The notes beneath the pieces are model-generated. The model made no database searches, was not told where the DNA came from, and saw only the letters and a program-made list of their open reading frames with translations. Source: an uncultured Oscillospiraceae bacterium (GTDB lineage Bacteria; Bacillota; Clostridia; Oscillospirales; Oscillospiraceae). Taken from it: a stretch of DNA of 6,037 nucleotides. The position numbers were made by a program, and so were the translations under genes. The stretch covers positions 1 to 6,037 of the forward strand of contig CAKTED010000103.1 of NCBI GenBank assembly GCA_934546725.1. The letters are read 5' to 3'. Of the stretch, positions 3,218 through 6,037 are shown one piece after another (the first letter of the stretch is position 1; the number at the start of each line of letters is the position of its first letter).

Positions 3218-6037
3218 TCAGCTGATGGTCTGCACATAGCTGAGCTCTGTGCCAACACTCTCAAATCCGGCATCCGTCTTGAGTACAGGCATACCATAAA
3301 TAGTCGTGTTGCCCAAAACCTCAATACCGCTGAGATATGCAAACATGGTTATCTTACCATTTTCCTTAGCAAGTGCATCCAGCACATTGCCATCCATGGG
3401 TATGTACCAGTACTGATTTTCAGGCAGCCCAGTCCAGCGCAGGCGTACATACATCTCTACGCCATTTGTCTTATCGCTTCCAAAATAACTGTATGCACTA
3501 TCTTCATCAATAAGGAGTTTGAATTTGAATTTGACCTTATTGTTAGAGGCTGCATCTGCAACTGCTTCTGTGGATTTAACCGTTGCTGCGTAGAAGTGAT
3601 ATGCAGTTCCATCATAAATCGGCAGATATCCGCCATTATCCTTATCAGTAGTCAGTGAGCCGAGGCTTATGACCAGCGTACCTTTTCCGTTTCCGCTGTC
3701 GATGATCGTACCCGTGGATATCGCCATATCAGCTCCATCAGTTTTTGCATCTACCTTATGGCCGTTCAGATCAAGCGTTATGCCAGCCTTTACGCGGATA
3801 TAATCGGCCTCGGTGTCCTTCATGACAACTACCGTCTGACCAGCCGTCGCCGCCTTGAGCGCCGCAGCAAGAGTCTCGTAGAACGTCTTGCCGCCCTCGC
3901 CTTCGACAGCAGCCTCAACCGTTCCCTCCTTGACGCCGTAAGTTCCGTCACTGTTATTGGCCGGAACATAGCCGGGCGCGCAGAGGTCGAGCATGTTCTT
4001 CGGAATGTCAGAGAACGTACCGCCGGAAACGGCGACATTGTCGCTGAGAGTGAAGTCGCTCTCTGTCTTGTCGGTATTGTTCCAGCCGTAAGCCTTAATG
4101 GCGGCGTTGCCGGTTTTTGAGGTAAAGGTGCCGCCGGTGACAGTGATCGTGTCGAAATCCTTGTAGCCGCGGTTGACTATGGAGATCGCCGCGCCGTCCT
4201 GGATAGCGCCGTCGTTCTCGGTTTTTTCGACGCCATCGCCGTCAACGGTAATGGCCGTCTTATCGCCACTGATATTCAGGCTGCCTGCGCAAACCTGAAC
4301 GCCCATGGTCTTTGCGTTTATGGTGGAATTGTCGATGGTCAGCGTACCGCTGCTCGGGAAGTAGATGCCGAAGCCGTTGGGAACATTCAGCGTGCTGTTT
4401 TTGAGCGTCACGGAGTCGTTCGTATTGTTGCCGTTGGTCTCGATGCCGCTCGTGGCGGTCGTGCTCATTTCAACACCATCGAACGTGAGGCTCGAGTTGT
4501 CATACTTAATCGTGCCGCCCATCGCGGACGGAATCAGACCCACGAGCTGCGAGCTGACGATCTTGCCGTTCTTCACCGTCAGGGACGCATTGGCGTTATT
4601 GATCTCAAACGCCGCGCTGTTCGCATCCTTGCCGGTGCAGGTCCAAGTGTGACCATTCAGATCGACCGTGCGGGCGACGGTGCCGGAGTTAAAGGGCGAG
4701 CCGGTGGTATAGTCGCGCAGCAGGACAATATCTTTGCCGCTTGCTGTCTGCGCCTTGAATGCCTCTTCCATGGTGTAGTACTTAGTCTCGCCAACCTGTA
4801 CAAGGTATGCCTTCGCTACACCGAAAGTGCCATCGTCGTTCTTCGTAACTGACGAGTTCTCAACCACATACTTACTCGGGTCATTCTTAAACGTACCGCT
4901 CGTAACCTCGATAGTCGCCATTTCCTTACTGGGCTCGGTCGCACTACCATAGATACCCGTCATGAGCGTGCCGTTGACCGTGCCGCCGGTAATGGACACG
5001 CTTGCCTTCTTGCCAGCACTGCCGTCATAGCTGACGGCTTCAACGTCACCGTTGACCGTGCCGCCGCTGATCGTGAGCGTGGAGTTTGAACCGTCGCTGT
5101 ATGTCCTGGAAGAAACTGCGCCGTTGACTGTGCCGCCCTTGATCGTCGCTCTATGCCAGTTTTCAACTGCGTAGCTGTTCGCAGAGCTCAGCTCGCCGCC
5201 GTTGAGGAACAGGTCGCCGCGGTCGACCTTGATAACAATAAAGTTATCCTGCGTAAACTTGCCGCCCTTGATAGTCAGACCGGGGTACTTGGCAACGCTG
5301 TCATCGCCAACGCGGACAAGGAACGCGCCCTTACCGTTATCGTTGCCGCTGTTGTTCTTGACATTGCCGCTCTCAAAGGTTAGCCAGCCGCCCTGAACGT
5401 CGATGACATAGTGGGAGGAAACGCCGGAGTTCGCAGCAGTGTCCTCACGCATGATCGTGCCGGTCTGCGTCTCGCTGGAGTCCTTGACCGTCACGCGTGC
5501 GGTGATCGTCAGTGCGGGCTTGCGTTCGCCGGTGCTGCCGTTGAGGGTATGACCGTTCAGGTCAAGCGTCACGTAGGGCGTGCTGATGGTGACATTTTCC
5601 TTCGTGTCGGTCAGCAGCTTGACCGTCTCGTTTCTGGTCGCCACGTCAACCGCCGCCTGAAGCGTTTCATACTTTACGCCTTTTACCTCGGCAACATATG
5701 TGCCTTCCTTGACGCCGTAAGTACCATTCTCATTCAGCGTCGGGATAAAGCCGTTAGCGCAATATGCTTCCTGAACAGCGTGCTTGAACGTACCGCCGGA
5801 GACGGAGACGTTGCTCGAGGAGATGTCGCGGACGAGCATATCATTCGTGACATTGCCAAGCTCCTGGCTTGCGCCGAGCACACTGCCTCCGGTGACATTC
5901 AGTTTAGTCAGCTGGGTCATGTTGGGTTTATCCTGCTCACCAATCTCACGGATTGCCGTGGAGTAGCGGCTTTCGACCGTACCGCCGGTGACGTTGATCT
6001 TCACACTGCCGGCATAGCCAGCCGCACGGGAGTCAAC
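3218..6037 (-). CDS. Large secreted-type repeat protein, adhesin/parallel beta-helix style (N terminus outside window)
   Basis: The last 939 residues of a long protein, open at the right edge; the first visible codon is GTT at 6037. Most of it consists of short Thr/Ser/Gly/Asn-rich strands ending in VTGGTF, ISGGTV or LDLNGHT type turns, the pattern of right-handed beta-helix (pectate-lyase-like) surface proteins. Three copies of a larger module occur about 290-300 residues apart: a GGTF turn, then GTYGVKEG or GTFGVAKA, then a YETLxxAxxxA segment, then LDLNGH or VDLNGH. Only four Cys are seen, and there is no LPXTG signal or hydrophobic tail. The last 145 or so residues form a different, more charged and aromatic domain (KVKFKFKLL, YVRLRWTGL, YWYIPMDG) that may be globular. 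The role is unproven: adhesion or polysaccharide binding at the surface is likely for this protein type. Surface location depends on an N-terminal signal that is not visible. It ends 32 bases before the peptide gene with no terminator between. Confidence 0.8.
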   Translation of the reverse strand, partial: VDSRAAGYAGSVKINVTGGTVESRYSTAIREIGEQDKPNMTQLTKLNVTGGSVLGASQELGNVTNDMLVRDISSSNVSVSGGTFKHAVQEAYCANGFIPTLNENGTYGVKEGTYVAEVKGVKYETLQAAVDVATRNETVKLLTDTKENVTISTPYVTLDLNGHTLNGSTGERKPALTITARVTVKDSSETQTGTIMREDTAANSGVSSHYVIDVQGGWLTFESGNVKNNSGNDNGKGAFLVRVGDDSVAKYPGLTIKGGKFTQDNFIVIKVDRGDLFLNGGELSSANSYAVENWHRATIKGGTVNGAVSSRTYSDGSNSTLTISGGTVNGDVEAVSYDGSAGKKASVSITGGTVNGTLMTGIYGSATEPSKEMATIEVTSGTFKNDPSKYVVENSSVTKNDDGTFGVAKAYLVQVGETKYYTMEEAFKAQTASGKDIVLLRDYTTGSPFNSGTVARTVDLNGHTWTCTGKDANSAAFEINNANASLTVKNGKIVSSQLVGLIPSAMGGTIKYDNSSLTFDGVEMSTTATSGIETNGNNTNDSVTLKNSTLNVPNGFGIYFPSSGTLTIDNSTINAKTMGVQVCAGSLNISGDKTAITVDGDGVEKTENDGAIQDGAAISIVNRGYKDFDTITVTGGTFTSKTGNAAIKAYGWNNTDKTESDFTLSDNVAVSGGTFSDIPKNMLDLCAPGYVPANNSDGTYGVKEGTVEAAVEGEGGKTFYETLAAALKAATAGQTVVVMKDTEADYIRVKAGITLDLNGHKVDAKTDGADMAISTGTIIDSGNGKGTLVISLGSLTTDKDNGGYLPIYDGTAYHFYAATVKSTEAVADAASNNKVKFKFKLLIDEDSAYSYFGSDKTNGVEMYVRLRWTGLPENQYWYIPMDGNVLDALAKENGKITMFAYLSGIEVLGNTTIYGMPVLKTDAGFESVGTELSYVQTIS
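3749..4027 (-). repeat. Repeat module C of the beta-helix protein
   Basis: It encodes SGGTFSDIPKN, then CAPGYVP, SDGTYGVKEG, FYETLAAALKAATAG and LDLNGH. It is the third copy of the module; its DNA shares the 17-base identical stretch tccttgacgccgtaagt (plus strand, 3927-3943) with module A. It carries a slightly longer acidic insert (EAAVEGEGGK) than the other copies. Confidence 0.7.
4637..4903 (-). repeat. Repeat module B of the beta-helix protein
   Basis: It encodes SGTFKNDPSKYVVEN, DDGTFGVAKAYLVQVGETKY, YTMEEAFKAQTASG and VDLNGHTW. This is the most diverged copy: the Cys-containing CANGF/CAPGY segment of the other two is replaced by VENSSVTK, and VKEG by VAKA. Confidence 0.65.
5537..5800 (-). 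repeat. Repeat module A of the beta-helix protein
   Basis: It encodes SGGTFKHAVQEAYCANGF, NENGTYGVKEG, YETLQAAVDVATRN and LDLNGHTLNG. It is the first copy visible; more may lie beyond the right edge. The 17-base stretch shared with module C is at 5706-5722, which points to relatively recent duplication or gene conversion. Confidence 0.7.

Noticed and set aside
3523..3537. gaatttgaatttga-type short tandem repeat as a slippage (phase-variation) tract
   Set aside because: Only about two copies of a six-base unit, in frame within KFKFK; a change would not shift the frame.

Overview
All genes supported here lie on the minus strand, so the window reads from right to left. G+C is moderately high (roughly 55-65% in stretches counted by hand). 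The cell-surface proteins are Gram-positive in style: an S-layer homology (SLH) protein and a large secreted-type repeat protein. Together with the HPr-kinase-like, PqqD and S24/S26 gene set, this points to an anaerobic Clostridia-type Bacillota, perhaps from the gut. That assignment is inferred from style; no taxonomic marker is present.

Layout in order of transcription: (1) 6037-3218, the C-terminal 939 residues of a very long repeat protein of the adhesin/beta-helix type, whose N terminus lies outside the window. (2) 3185-3039, a 48-residue peptide gene with a good ribosome binding site, which looks like a leader-core precursor. (3) 3091-2315, an HPr-kinase-like P-loop protein whose predicted start overlaps the peptide gene. 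(4) 2318-2052, a PqqD-family RiPP recognition protein, coupled to the kinase by an ATGA overlap. (5) 1953-1012, a secreted SLH protein with a Gly/Ser-rich linker and an acidic/aromatic tail. (6) 1010-534, a small S24/S26-type (signal-peptidase-like) protease. (7) 565-2, the start of an ABC exporter membrane domain, cut by the left edge.

Genes 2-4, 6 and 7 form a coherent set for a ribosomally made, modified peptide (RiPP): precursor, kinase-like enzyme, leader-binding PqqD protein, peptidase and exporter. The precursor combines a YxxP motif and a Gly/Asp spacing seen in lasso peptides with a double-glycine-type leader end. However, no lasso cyclase (asparagine-synthetase-like), B2 protease, radical SAM enzyme or C39 peptidase domain is visible, so the product class is open. 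The SLH protein inserted between the PqqD and peptidase genes is the odd member. It may be a passenger, or a sign that the system acts at the cell surface. No RNA genes, mobile elements or CRISPR arrays were seen, and no gene-free stretch exceeds 100 bases.
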